Positions 47,101-58,198 of a stretch of DNA of 64,000 nt are shown here, in pieces. Source of the DNA: Phyllostachys edulis (lineage: Eukaryota; Streptophyta; Magnoliopsida; Poales; Poaceae); NCBI GenBank assembly GCA_036346405.1, contig CM070561.1, forward strand, positions 33,840,838 through 33,904,837. Direction: 5' to 3'. Every line of letters begins with the position of its first letter. Positions within the stretch are counted from its first letter, which is position 1. Under the pieces are notes generated by a model that saw only the letters and a list, made by a program, of their open reading frames with translations, was not told the DNA's origin and searched no databases. The translations under genes and the position numbers were made by a program.

Positions 47101-47530
47101 ACAAAACAAAGCTCACATAACCATGGCAATAATGATCAACAATATAATACATGGATATATAAGCAAGAATCAACAAGAGCAAGATAATAAAGGAACAAGA
47201 CAGCACAAGCTCATGTTGACAAACCAAGCTTATACACCCATGGAAACATAAGCAAGGTAAAGGCATGATGAAGGATATCAAAGGATTAACACATGCCAAT
47301 AAGGTACAAGTGAGCATAAAGCAAGCACAATATGCCAAGTATGAATAATCATGAAGATAAAGGCAAGAAGGTATAGGATAGCTCACCATACATGTGAAAG
47401 CACCAATTATGAAAGCGCATGCCTCTTGGAGGCCAACGTTGAGGTGGCGAACCATCAAGTGATCCGATCATGTGATGAAGCAAAAGATCAGAATCCTTAA
47501 GTCCATGTTCTCCAACCCGCGTTCTCGGTA
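44191..47530 (-). other. Non-coding interior of gag-only element, copy 2
   Basis: Over 3 kb of A/T-rich sequence downstream of gag. No pol motif was found in any frame. Further GGGGGAG purine tracts on the minus strand occur near 44514, 44575, 44592, 44647, 45327 and 45976. A hydrophobic Cys-rich frame lies at 47093-47458, 75 bases after gag. Confidence 0.6.
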
Positions 47531-49580
47531 CCTACACATGAGAAAGGCAAGGTGTCCAAGTCTTGGGTCCCGAAGGGTTAGAATGCTTGGGAACCCAAAC
47601 CTTGGACACATCACCACCAGAAGCAGTCGAAACATTATGTGAGTTAGCATGATGCAAATGATGGTCCATGCAAGAAGATCCAATCTCATCCTTGAAGGCA
47701 TGCCGCCAGTGGACAACTCGATGAGGAAAACGAGGTCCATCTCTAGGAAAGCGGCGATGTCCTTACTTGAAAGCACCATGATGAGAACCAACAGAAGCAT
47801 CAAAAGAACTCACACAACCTCGCTGTGGGTGAGTACCTCGATGAACAAAACGAGGTCCACCTCTTGGACAACGGCGGAAATCCTGCCTCGGGGAAGCTCG
47901 TGGACCAAAACCAAAACTATGCAAACCATGTCCACGGTGCTGTCCGACACCACTAGAAAAGGTGTCAAAGAAACCATCAACAAATCGAGTCTTCGTGCTA
48001 GGCTCTTTAGTGTGCATGTCATGAGAAAGACTATGCCCACTAGGAGACTTAGAAGCATGAGCTCGACGCATTTGTTTTGCACGCCGGAAACAGAAATCTA
48101 CATGATGTCCATTCTTCCCACAAAATGAACAATGGTGTAAAGGTCTACTAGTAGACACGGTCCGAGAGGACGAAGCACCATTATGGCTCAAAGAAGAAGT
48201 CCTGGAAGAACTAGCATCATGACTCATCCTCGTATCGACACTAGACCCACACATGCCATGAGAAAGGCTATGTGTGTTCCTAGAGGTACGACGACGCACT
48301 CAATGCTCATGTTTCAAACGGCGAAAGCAAAACCAAAGAGTGTGTCCATTCTTCTTACAAAATGTGCAATGGTACTTCTCTTTTGAAGATTTAGTACCAT
48401 TTGAGAAAGAAGCACATTTGTCTTTTGAAATCCGTTGGACAACACAAGAAGAGTCCGAAAGAGTTGAACTCACCAAAGAAGAGCTATCCAAAGCGATGCC
48501 ACAAAAACCAACATCAAGTGACTCAAGTTTAGCACAAGAAGACTTCAGCTCCGAATGCAAAGATGCAAGAGAAATCTTAAAAACATCAATCTCGGAGTGA
48601 AGGTAAATACAAGAGTCACATAACTTGGCGCTCATATCATCGCGCAAAGACTCAACCTCGCTCTTCAATGAAATGCAAGAAGTGCAAGAAATTAATGATG
48701 CTTTCGAATTAAGCATGCAGTTCAAAGCATCAATTTCAGTTTCTAAACAAGCACAATTCTTGCAAGAGACTAAACCATCCTTAAGCAATTTTTCATGTTC
48801 TAAGCACATGCTACAAGACCTAGCTTCAATTTCAATAAACTCAGCCCTAGCATTTTCTAATTGCTCAAGATGCATGGAATTAGTCAATTTAAGCTTCTCA
48901 ATTTCAGCAAGCATGCCTACACAAGAATCACAATCATTTTTAGCCATAGATCTAAGATTGCCTATTTCTAACTTAGCATTGTCAAGTTCATGATGTAAGG
49001 CAACACAAGAATCACATGGCATAGAAGCATTTGATCTCAATATTTCATTTTCAGATTTTAGGTACGCAAAAGAGTTAATCAGGTTCTCCATGTCTACAAG
49101 CAATGAATCATAAGCATTCATGGAGGTTTTCAATTCGGAGAGCTCATGAGACAAGTCACCCTTCTCTTTTTCTAACAATTTTACTTTCTTCCTAAGAGCA
49201 AGCAGTTTAAAATTATATTAATATAAGATATCTACAAGTTTTTCTTTGCTCACCTTGCTTAGCTCAAGTAGGGGATTGTCCTCAGAAGAGTCATCACTAT
49301 CATCAAAAGGCTCATCATCAAAATCCTCTCCATCATGTTCATCCTCAAAAGCTGCTGTGCATATGCCACTGGGCTTCTTCTCCTCGGGCTCTAAAAGTGA
49401 CTTATCCCTGAAACTAGGACAATCAAAACAAAAGGATTCGCCACAAATATCACAGGAGAAATCCTCCTCAATCGACATTATACTTATCACACGTTCAAAC
49501 ATCTTGTTACGATGGACATCGACAAAAGAACCACAACAAGATGCAAAGAAGCGCTCACAAGTCCTCATATTTGTCGCCAT
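47531..49580 (-). pseudogene. gag of gag-only element, copy 2
   Basis: Minus-strand frame from ATG 49580. Residues about 30-60 hold the Cys cluster CDICGESFCFDCPSF. Next comes a strongly acidic segment (DGEDFDDEPFDDSDDSSED), then a long coiled coil with seven CxxC motifs (CDSCVALHHEL, CDSCVGMLAEI, CSMCLEHEK, CKNCACLETEI, CTSCISLKSEV, CDSCIYLHSEI and similar), two zinc knuckles (CTFCKKNGHTLWFC, CSFCGKNGHHVDFC), and a His/Arg/Ser-rich tail ending SKVWVPK. The frame is the same throughout and is broken only by single nonsense codons at 49218, 48300 and 47763, where copy 1 has Asp (or Tyr), Arg and Gln. Likely an RNA-binding capsid protein of about 680 residues; similar in style to SIRE-type copia gag. 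Confidence 0.8.
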
Positions 49581-49618
49581 GGCACCAAAGACCGGTTAAG
49601 ATCTATGAGAAGAGCTAA

Positions 49619-49634
49619 CCGGGCTCTGATACCA
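49619..49634 (-). promoter_or_regulatory. Primer-binding site (initiator Met tRNA)
   Basis: The minus strand reads TGGTATCAGAGCCCGG, two bases from the LTR edge at 49637. Confidence 0.9.
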
Positions 49635-49636
49635 AT

Positions 49637-52355
49637 TGTAGGACCGGAAAGGCGACTAGAGGGGGGGGTGAATAGACGCTTTCTCTATTTTTCACCTCGA
49701 TCGAACTCAACACAATTTTCACTCCGATTGCTATAAAAGCTATGAAGATCTGTATAAAGGCACAGCGGATAACCTGTGTTGAATCCGATCAAAACCCAAC
49801 ACAAAAGATCAAAAATATCTCACAACCGCAAAGGAAGATGCGCAAGGAATAACTAGCTAGCTGTATATGTGAGATGAACAAAAACAGCACAAGATGCAAA
49901 TAAGAAATAAATCTAGGCACTGCACCAAGATATAGCACACGAGGATCCCTATCGCTCCTGTGCGAGAACTCAACAGCATAAGCAATTAAGAATTGTTTGA
50001 ACAGCCTCGAGCCGCTTGTTTTTACCAGAACCAATCAAGCCGTCCGAGCCCAGCAAAGCATGTATAAAGAACCAGCAGCCAAGGCAAAAAGTCAAATCAA
50101 CAGTCGAGCGCATAGCACTTGCAATTAAAACCACACACTCACTGGGAGACAATTCAAAGAAACACTCGCATAAAAAAAAACCAGCCGAGGCAATAAAGAA
50201 CTCGGTCACAGCAGTAATCTGTTCACCAAAACATTGACGCATCAATGAGCAGCCAACAGGAACGGCAACAAGGATTAAAAAACTAGTCTCAAATAGCGCT
50301 CTGCAGGCACTCAAAAACCGAATCAATCCATAAAAGAATCAATGCCTCACTAGCATGTATCAAGATGGCAGCCAAATCGAATAAACAAAGCATAGAGAAA
50401 AACTGCAAGCCGCTGCCACAGAAACTTCAATTTCTACAGATGCACACTACAGGCCGCCCCAATCTTTTCTTTTTGGGCAGCAACAGGCCACCGACCAGCT
50501 CTCCTTTTTCTCGGTTTTCTACAGGAGCTAATTTTCACATACTCAAGAACCAAGAGTACGGCCAACAAAAACAAACACAATCAGCGAACTGATGCCACCA
50601 CAGGGCTCGTGTTTCTACAGCCGCTCAGATCTGGTTTTTGCGGACAGGAGCCAGCCGCCACCAGGGGCATGCACAGCAAGAAACCATTCGATGCACAGGA
50701 AGCTACTTGAGCAGATCCGAGCAGAGCAACCTCAAGCAGAGTTGAGCAAGCCACCGCCAATCAGAGCTCTCATTTTTAGAGGAACTGAAAGCAATCAGCA
50801 GGCAGCCAAAACTTGGATCAACTCACAGAAAAGCTACAGCCGCCTCCAAGGGATTTTGTTTTTCTCTCTGGATATTGCAGGTGGAACAGGGCACCCCCCC
50901 AAGAAACTGCTTTCAATTAGCTGCTAATTTTTTGGATCTTGCAGGAGCTACGAGCGCACAAACAAGCTGCAAAGTGCTCTGATTTTCTCACGGGCAAACA
51001 TGCCGCCACCGTCGGCTCAAAGATTTTACAGACGCACTGCTTTTCTCCAGAGGAACCAGCCGCTGTCCACTGGATCTCACGGCTGCCCTCAAGCCTCCAC
51101 AAGCATGCACAGCAAGAACTCACATAGATCCGAACTCACAAGGTCAAGGCAGAACAAATTAAAAAAAAACCAAAGCCTTGCCTGCAAGCTATTTCTCTTG
51201 CAAGGACAGGACGACCAGCAAACCAAAAGAGAGTCAACACAACAACAAATCAAACAGTGACCTTCAGGATTTAACTCAAAGCAAGATGCAAAACGGCAAT
51301 AAAAAGGCGCCGCCTCAGGCTCTTCTTTCTACGGACCAAAAACGACCGACCTCCAGCGGCTCAAAAGCGCTCAACATAGGAAAGCACAAGACTCTGGTTA
51401 GGGCCGCCGCCACCGGCTGCATTTTCAACAGCGCCACCCAGGGATTAACCAGCACTCATCTTTTTCTTGGAAGGGGGCGCCGCCACCATGCTCCAAAAAC
51501 GCTCCGGCTATTTTTTTCTGAGCAGCCAAAACCTAATGTCACATTTCAAAAACCTTTTATAGGACAGCCCTAACTCTAAAAACCAAATGGGCTTCCGTTA
51601 AGGCCCAACATCAACGGAACACACACACACGCATCTCAAAGCGCCGTCTTCATCGTCGATTGATCTAAACTGCTTCACCATGCGCCGACCCACGCCGCGG
51701 CTTAGTCAAAAGGTCACCAAGATGATATTTGGTAAAATTACCAAAATACCCCTTCTCGATCTTTTCCGAAGACCGAGTCCAATCCTGTTGAAGCAATCGC
51801 CTGCTTCGCCACGTGTAGGTTGATCAACGGCTCCATGTCGCCAAGTCTCTCCGTCTCGATCCCACCGCACCATCGAGCACTTGCAACGACTCGCCGCTTG
51901 ATCCAACCAATACACCGAACCGCCTGCTCGGGTCACCCTTGTCCACTCTGCGCCACGCTTGAGTCACTTGACCTCACCCGGCATCTTTGATCGTTCTGGA
52001 CCTCAGCTCTCTAAGCTTAGTCCCGATCCTCCTCGCCGTTGACCATCATTGACCTCAAGCTACCTGCACAGCAATAGACAAGCAAACACGAATCCGGGAA
52101 CAAGTTCTTCACAACTTGACCCACGTTAGTGAAAACATGCAACATGCAACACATATGCATTAACAAATATGGATGTGACCTAACCCATAATCAACTCACC
52201 ACTTAAATCAACATTCAGCACAAAAGCCGGTCAGACCACCGCTGACCTGACAGATCTGAAACTTTATCGAAAACACATGAAACTTCAAACCAAAAGCCAC
52301 ATTGCCAATTGTTTCATCATCCTAAGATCATGGGCATATCCCCATGATATCCACA
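49637..52355 (-). repeat. 5' LTR of gag-only element, copy 2
   Basis: Pairs with 41450-44175. TATA-like CCTATAAAAGG on the minus strand at 51553-51563. Most of it is nearly identical to its partner, but differences cluster in a few patches (50405-50480, 50580-50670, 51345-51440, 51835-51930). Confidence 0.95.
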
Positions 52356-52360
52356 GGCAT

Positions 52361-53146
52361 AATCTATTTGAATAGCCTCGTCCTAGGTCATGGACACGCT
52401 TGGTTAGGTCTCTACAAGAGTTAGACTCAACATTTTCGATAAAACTTGACTTTGGGTCGTACGAATGGGTAATTTGTGCTATGTTATGGTGGCTGTTGGG
52501 AAGTCACCTCTAAGATGTTATTATGTTTATATTGTTGTCTCGCTGTTATTTGAACAAATAAAAACAGATTGCTTAAAATTGCTTTACAATCTATTGCTCT
52601 ATTGCAAAGGAAAAATTGCTTTATGCTAAAAACTGTTTAGTGTAGTAGCCTTCCTTTAATACATGAATGCATCTATATATTTCTTTGCTTGTAAGTCTTG
52701 TGAGTACAACTTTGTACTCAACTGCACGGTTGAATTGTTGCAGAGGAGGTTGATCCCCAAGGGATCGACTATTGTGAGACTGACTTCGTCGGCCGACAAC
52801 TAGCTTGATGCCCTTGGCGGTTGCCTTGTGGGTAATGGCAAACCGTTGGTTTTTGTTTATCGCCATCTTATGGCTTTTGCTTCACGCTACTTGTGTTATT
52901 TACTTGTCATTTGGCCTGGCGGCCCTCCTTTTGTAATAACTCTATTATGTGTATGTCTTTTGTGACGTAAAATGAAGACTTAGTATTGTATGACTTGTGT
53001 ATGGATTGGATGCTATATTTTGTGAGGTGTATGTGTACTGCTATTCTGGGAAGTACATGTTCACTGAGAACTAGGATATTTAGTTTGTAATGCTAGGACC
53101 AATTGGATGGTTAAGTATTACGAGTTAAATACCCTGGGCTCTCACA
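52361..53146 (+). repeat. Gypsy LTR fragment, right portion
   Basis: Continues 40030-41449 across the nested element; GGCAT at 52356-52360 is the duplicated target. It matches 1-285 and the reverse complement of 8883 onward, and ends CTCACA at 53146, where LINE sequence resumes. Confidence 0.85.
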
Positions 53147-53600
53147 TCCTCCTCCTCTGATTCAGTAACGCCATCTCCTCCTTGAGGACCTGGGGGAACG
53201 TCTACAACGGAAGCAACATGAGTGTAGTGATATCCTCCTGGGCTGCTCTGCAAATCACAAGTGTGTCATCAACATATTGGAGGGTGGCGCATGGGAGTTG
53301 ATGGTCCAGTGGAATCTTGACACCTTCATGTGTTTTGAGAAGTTGTTGTAGAACATCTGCTACTAGGATGAAAAGGCAAGGTGATAGAGAGTAACCCTGC
53401 CGCTAACCTTGCTTACAGTTAATCCATCTTCCCGGAATCCCATTGAGGAGAATCGCTGACTTGGACGTGTACATGATTCCCTAATTGGACACACATGAGG
53501 AAGCAATCTCTCAGATTTCAAGCAAAAGAAATCAGCACTCCCTCAAGCCTGGACTGGTCCAACAAGATCTTCAAGCCATCGATCGCAAGGACGAAAGATG
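53147..53600 (-). pseudogene. LINE ORF2 reverse transcriptase fragment
   Basis: The minus strand shows the RT core: a GxRQGYSLSP-like segment near 53385, CLFILVADVLQQLLKTHEGV, and the catalytic YVDD at 53265-53276 followed by TLVICRAAQED. Two stops and a shift upstream (53400-53560). It stops at the gypsy LTR at 53146 and continues at 40025. The endonuclease and ORF1 are not in the window. Confidence 0.85.
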
Positions 53601-54436
53601 GATCGGATAATCAATTTTTTTTAAAAAATAATATTAATTTAAAATATAATTACAAAAACAAATAGTCATTTTTTTTACAAGACTAGGCGTCTATTACCAA
53701 TTAGAATGGCGACAGGAGATGGATCGGATAATCCATTTTTAAAAAAAATAATATTAATTTAAAATATAATTACAAAAATAAATAGTCAAAAAAATTACAA
53801 AACTAGGCGTATATCGCCAATTGGAATGGCGATAGGCTCCTGTCACCATTCCAATTGGCAACAGGGGCCTAGCCACTAGCGATAGGGGGCTCAACAGTAC
53901 CCAAAGTTCCCTATCGCCATTTAAATTGGAGACAAGTTACAGGCTCTTGTCGCTATTCCAATTGGTGACAGGGGTCTAGCCACTAGCGATAGGGGGTTCA
54001 ACAGTACTCAGAGCTTCTTGTCGCTAGTTGAATTGATGACAAGGATACTAATTTTTTAATTCTAAAATTTGGAAAACCGTCATTTCAAATGGCGCTAGGG
54101 ATCCCGCAAGTCTCTGTTGCCATTCCAAATGTTAGCACAATCTCCCCTATAAAAGACCCTCGAAACCCTAAAATTCGGGGAAAACTCACTTTTATTCAGA
54201 AAAAAAAGAAAGAGGGGAGGGAAGGGAGAGGAGTAGAGGGGAGGAGAGAAGCTAGTGAAGCGTTGTCCATCCGATCGCCCACCTTTCAGGTAATTTTTGT
54301 AACCGAATGGATTACATAGTTTTGGATGTACGGTTACGTAGTGTAGTATGTTGTATATAATCCTTTTCGGTGGGTAGTCTAGTTTTAGATATGTGATTAA
54401 TTGTGGAAATCTTGTTTACGGTGCGGTACGTCAAAT
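53601..54436 (+). other. 5' region of MULE with short repeats
   Basis: Two direct copies of about 122 bp (from GATGGATCGGATAATC at 53596 and 53718) are followed by several degenerate units of CCAATTGGAATGGCGA and CCACTAGCGATAGGGGG in both orientations (53690-54030). A CTATAAAAG at about 54147 could be a promoter. No reading frame before 54437. No clear terminal inverted repeat was found. Confidence 0.5.
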
Positions 54437-56112
54437 ATGTCGGACGCCACCAACTTCAATATTTACAACAGTCAGGGGACTATTCTTGAGGGTCCCGAGG
54501 GGATTGATTTGCATTATTTCCAATCGGCGATCGTGCCCCTGCCAAGACCAGAACTGCGTACATGGGGTGCTATGATGCAGTGGTTGTTTCACTCGTTTGA
54601 TTTGGACCATGTTGTGTATAATCTGAGATTGAGTTGCCTTGGCCCCCGAGCAACACAGCGCACATATTAGAGGTTAGTGCAGCTCAAGAAAATAAGGTCA
54701 TGGCAGTCATATATAGGCATGACGAGGGAGGAAGGCTGAGATTTGATCATTTTGGCCCAGGCTTATGGCAAGCCCACTCCTGCATCGGCGGTTGAACAAA
54801 AAGGGGGTGGTGCTGCTAAAGAAGAAGTCAAAGACTTCAGCCACAACACGGCGCACACAATGGCCGAAGCTCCTAGAGTTACTGGTATTGTCGATGAAGA
54901 CTCTGCGGAAGTAGCCCCTTCAATCAAGCAAGCTAGTGGGCTTGCTGATGAGGGTGAGGAGCTGAAAGCCCTAGTGCAAAGGATGGATCTCGAAGACCAA
55001 GACTACATGGCATAGTCAGAAGATGATGGATCCGACGACGAAGATGATATGGACTAGTAGGCTGTTCCATACGAGTGGAACACATACCAGTTCGACAACC
55101 TCATCATTAACGAAGGCTCCCGTGCGCTGTGATGTCGTGGTTGTTTCACTCGTTCGATTTGGACCATATTGTGTATGATCTGAGATTGAGTTGCCTTAGC
55201 CCCTAAGCAACACAGCGCACATATTGAGAGTTAGTGCAGCTCAAGAAAACAAGGTTATGGCAGTCATATATAGGCATGTCAAGGGAGGAAGGGTGGGATT
55301 TGGTCCTTCTGGCCCAGGCTTATGGCAAGTCTACTCCTGCATTGGTGGCTGAACAAGAAGGGGGTGGTGATGCCGAAGAAGAAATCGGGGACTCCGTCCA
55401 CAACACAACGCACACAATGATCAAAGCTCTCGGAGTTGCTGATGTTGTCAATGAAGACCCTGCGGAAGTAGCCCCTTCAATCAGGCAAGCTAGTGAGCTT
55501 ACTGATGAGGGTGAGGAACTGTAAGCCCTAGTGCAAAGGATGGATCTCGAAGACCAGGACTACATGGCATAATCAGAAGATGAAGGATCCGACGACGAGG
55601 ATGATGTGGACCAGCAGGCGGTTCTATACAAGTGGAACACATACCAGTTCAACAACCCCGTCGTTAACGAAGGCTCCCGTGTGCCGTGGGAGTACAACCA
55701 GAGCGAGGTCAGGCAAGGAGCTATGTACAAGTGCATGGAGGCCGTGCAGGAGGAGGTTAAATTCTAGGCCTTGATGGTGCGGTGTACATTCACAGTCGTT
55801 AAGTCTAACCCAAGATGCTACGACGTGAAGTGCGACATAGAGGGGTGCTTTTGGTGAGTGGACACATTCCAGCCTAACTGGGACACCTACTAGAAGTGCT
55901 CTATAGTGGTCTCTCACACATGTGTCGTCGCTGAGTCAGTGCAGTCCCACAGGAACCTATCATCAGGTTTCATCGCCAACCTCATATGGTGAGATCGTGG
56001 ATAATCTAGGTTTTGAGCCACGATCTATCATTCGGGCGATTGAGACAAGGTTCCTGTACACAGTCAGTTATGCCAAGGCGTGGAGGGCAAAACAGAATGC
56101 ATTAGTGACAAG
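54437..56112 (+). pseudogene. MULE transposase N-terminal relic
   Basis: ATG 54437 (MSDATNFNIYNSQGTILEGP) opens a frame that stops at about 54668. Later pieces carry an acidic Ala/Glu-rich linker, then SRVPWEYNQSEVRQGAMYKC near 55675, a WRKY/GCM1-like zinc segment (CYDVKCDIEGCFW near 55812, HTCVVAE near 55917), and SGFIANLIW, EIVDNLGFEPRSIIRAIETR and KAWRAKQNAL up to 56100. That order is typical of MuDR-like transposases before the DDE domain. The catalytic part is missing: the frame breaks at 56112 where a gypsy LTR seems to begin. Many stops. A 557 bp tandem duplication lies within. Confidence 0.8.
54569..55682 (+). repeat. Tandem duplication, 557 bp unit
   Basis: Unit 1 is 54569-55125 and unit 2 is 55126-55682, head to tail with no spacer and with scattered differences. 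Each contains the Ala/Glu-rich linker of the MULE protein. Confidence 0.85.
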
Positions 56113-56896
56113 GATATAACAATCCTCATTTTATTATATATCTATAATTCATATTATGGATAATAATAGCGTCATATAACTCTTAAGTATACCCCTTGAT
56201 ATCCATAAGGGAGAAGCTGGAGGTTGTAAGTTCTTCTACGACCACCTAGTAGTCGTAAGTCCTCTTACGACTACCCTATAGTCGTAAGTCCTTCTACGAC
56301 TATCCTATGATCGTAAGTTCTTCTACGATCAGTTTGTGGTCGTTAGATCTTCTATGACCACCACCTGGTCGTAAGCTCTTCTACGACCAGCCCCTAATCG
56401 ACAGGGCTTACAGACATGTGGGCCTAGTCGATCAAGGAATCTTCCGCACCATATTCAAAATATGGGCACTAAATTATGCGGTTATTCTCTGGAATAATGG
56501 CACGATTTTAACTCCTTTGTTATGGTGATAACTGTCTAGCAGCGTGGGAACGTTACTACTCCCATAATAACCTCCAGTGACGGCTCAATAATCTGGGACA
56601 TTAAGGCAGTCTTTACACTGGAGGCACGACAAGACACCTTGAGGATCAGATAAAAGGCGTAATCATCAGACAATCAGGCGACCAAGATCATTAGAAGCAC
56701 AATACTCTAGTCTTTGGCTCCATCTTGTAATCTAGCATACTCAATACATACACACAGGAGTAGGGTTGTTATTCTCCCAAGAGAAGGCCCGAACCTGTAT
56801 AAAAATCCCCATGTCTCCATCTCTGTGTGATTTTGAGCCTAGAGAAACCCCTGAATCAAACAATCTTTACGTAAATTCGGTCCTAAACCACTGACA
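56113..56896 (+). repeat. 5' LTR of Tat-type element
   Basis: The right end is CTGACA at 56896, directly before the primer site. The left edge is approximate and placed where the MULE frame breaks; the TG start is not clear. It holds a tandem array at 56225-56400 and a non-coding AT-rich part. Confidence 0.6.
56225..56400. repeat. Tandem TAGTCGTAAGTCCTTCTACGA units in LTR
   Basis: Six degenerate units of about 30 bp, each with GTCGTAAG and CTACGACC, forming short inverted pairs. Confidence 0.8.
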
Positions 56897-56897
56897 G

Positions 56898-56915
56898 TTG
56901 GCACCGGCCGTAGGG
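56898..56915 (+). promoter_or_regulatory. Primer-binding site
   Basis: TTGGCACCGGCCGTAGGG lies one base after the LTR end and resembles the TGGCGCC-type sites of gypsy elements. The tRNA was not identified. Confidence 0.55.
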
Positions 56916-56963
56916 ATCTTTGAGTCATTAGCTTTCCTTCGTCTTTCCAATTCTCATGCTCTC

Positions 56964-58198
56964 ATGGCAGGAGAGTGGAACGAGGAGAACCGGTTCGACT
57001 TGGCCGATTACGTAGATATCGACATGGATGCCGGTTTCGACAACGAGCTGAGTGATGCATCATCCGATGGTGATGTCGCCCCTGGAGATATTTCTCCAAG
57101 AGACTTTACCACTAACGGAGTTGAGGAGGGATCCTTATCCCCCATAATGATACGTCCAGATGGGGAACCAGCTTCCTCAGAGGGCAAGAGTCAATCCGAC
57201 CACAACGAGGGCTGTCCCAAGGTAGACTCAGGGCATAGCGAGGGTTCCCTCTCCAAATGTTCAAGTTCACCAGAGACAGTCCGACTTGGCACGACAACTC
57301 CTGGAAGTCATAATTCCATATCTTCATCAGCACTTGGTGGTTCTCTCCCTCCGGTTAGCCTAGCCAAGGATGCGTTCGAACATGCTTTTCTTGTGAGTTC
57401 GACCATCCCAATGCAGGGCTCACTTGCGGACGGAGATGGCTATAACCTGGAATTCCCCTTCCTGGAGGGGTTTGCTCCAAGTCGCCAGATGGTGTCACTC
57501 GACGACTCCTCAAGTGAGGAGGCCTCTAGCGCAAGTGGAGATCATCAACGGGAGGTCTTCATCCTGCCCTCAGGTAGCAATAACTCTCCTAGAGACAGAG
57601 CTGAGGACGCTCCCCGAAGATCACACCCTACGACCGCTCGTGGCGATGACAAGGACACCTCCGGCGATGAACAGAGTCAATATTCTGATAAGCGTGCAGG
57701 AAATTCTCGAGATCATCGCACTTCACTAAGGCAAGCCCAAGGATCAGGTATGGATGATTCAGAAACAATCCGACGAAAATGAGTTGCGGTTCAGAAAAAA
57801 TTGCCTGGGCGCACTCAATACCAGTCGGAAGAAGCTTAGGAACTTCAGTATATCAATGATCTGCTAGAGAACCCATCTCGAGAACTTGCCCGAGCACCTG
57901 GCTACGACCTCTTCACTGAAGAGATTGCACGAAGGCTGCGGAGCATGATGAGCAAGCTCGAACGACCCCATTGACATCATGCTAGAAGTCGTGGCAGTAC
58001 GACTCCATTAACTTCTTGTCGTTCAAATAACTCACCGCATGGGGATCGCCGCAAGTTGCATCGTTCCCTAAACCGGAAAAGAGTTCCTCGAACGCTTGAC
58101 GATCATAAAACTCCTAGGAGAGGTGATCATTCACTACTCCGACCCAGAGGTTTGCAACAGCAGACAGAGTACGAGGATTATTACCCTCGTAGGATCGA
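56964..58198 (+). pseudogene. Tat-type gag N-terminal region
   Basis: ATG 56964 gives about 272 open codons to 57782: an acidic, Ser-rich region (DYVDIDMDAGFDNELSDASS) without a named domain. After a stop the frame continues with a helical part (LQYINDLLENPSRELARAPG near 57845) and an Arg-rich stretch up to 58198, where it is cut by a copia solo LTR and resumes at 59810. Role inferred from position before the gag core. Confidence 0.6.

Larger units (their letters stand above)
41450..52355 (-). mobile_element. Complete gag-only LTR retrotransposon, copy 2, TSD GGCAT
   Basis: LTRs at 41450-44175 and 49637-52355 (2726 and 2719 bp) bracket a 5.5 kb interior. GGCAT occurs at 41445-41449 and 52356-52360. 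On the minus strand the LTR starts TGTGGATATC and ends CCTACA. The primer-binding site is at 49619-49634 and the polypurine tract at 44176-44190. Only gag is recognisable (47530-49580); protease, integrase and reverse transcriptase are absent. This fits the TR-GAG class of non-autonomous elements, which must borrow pol. Both LTRs contain the motif AGGCGACTAGAGGGGGGG. Confidence 0.95.

Noticed and set aside
56225..56400. Possible CRISPR-like array
   Set aside because: Units are degenerate, contiguous and without unique spacers, and lie in a plant LTR.
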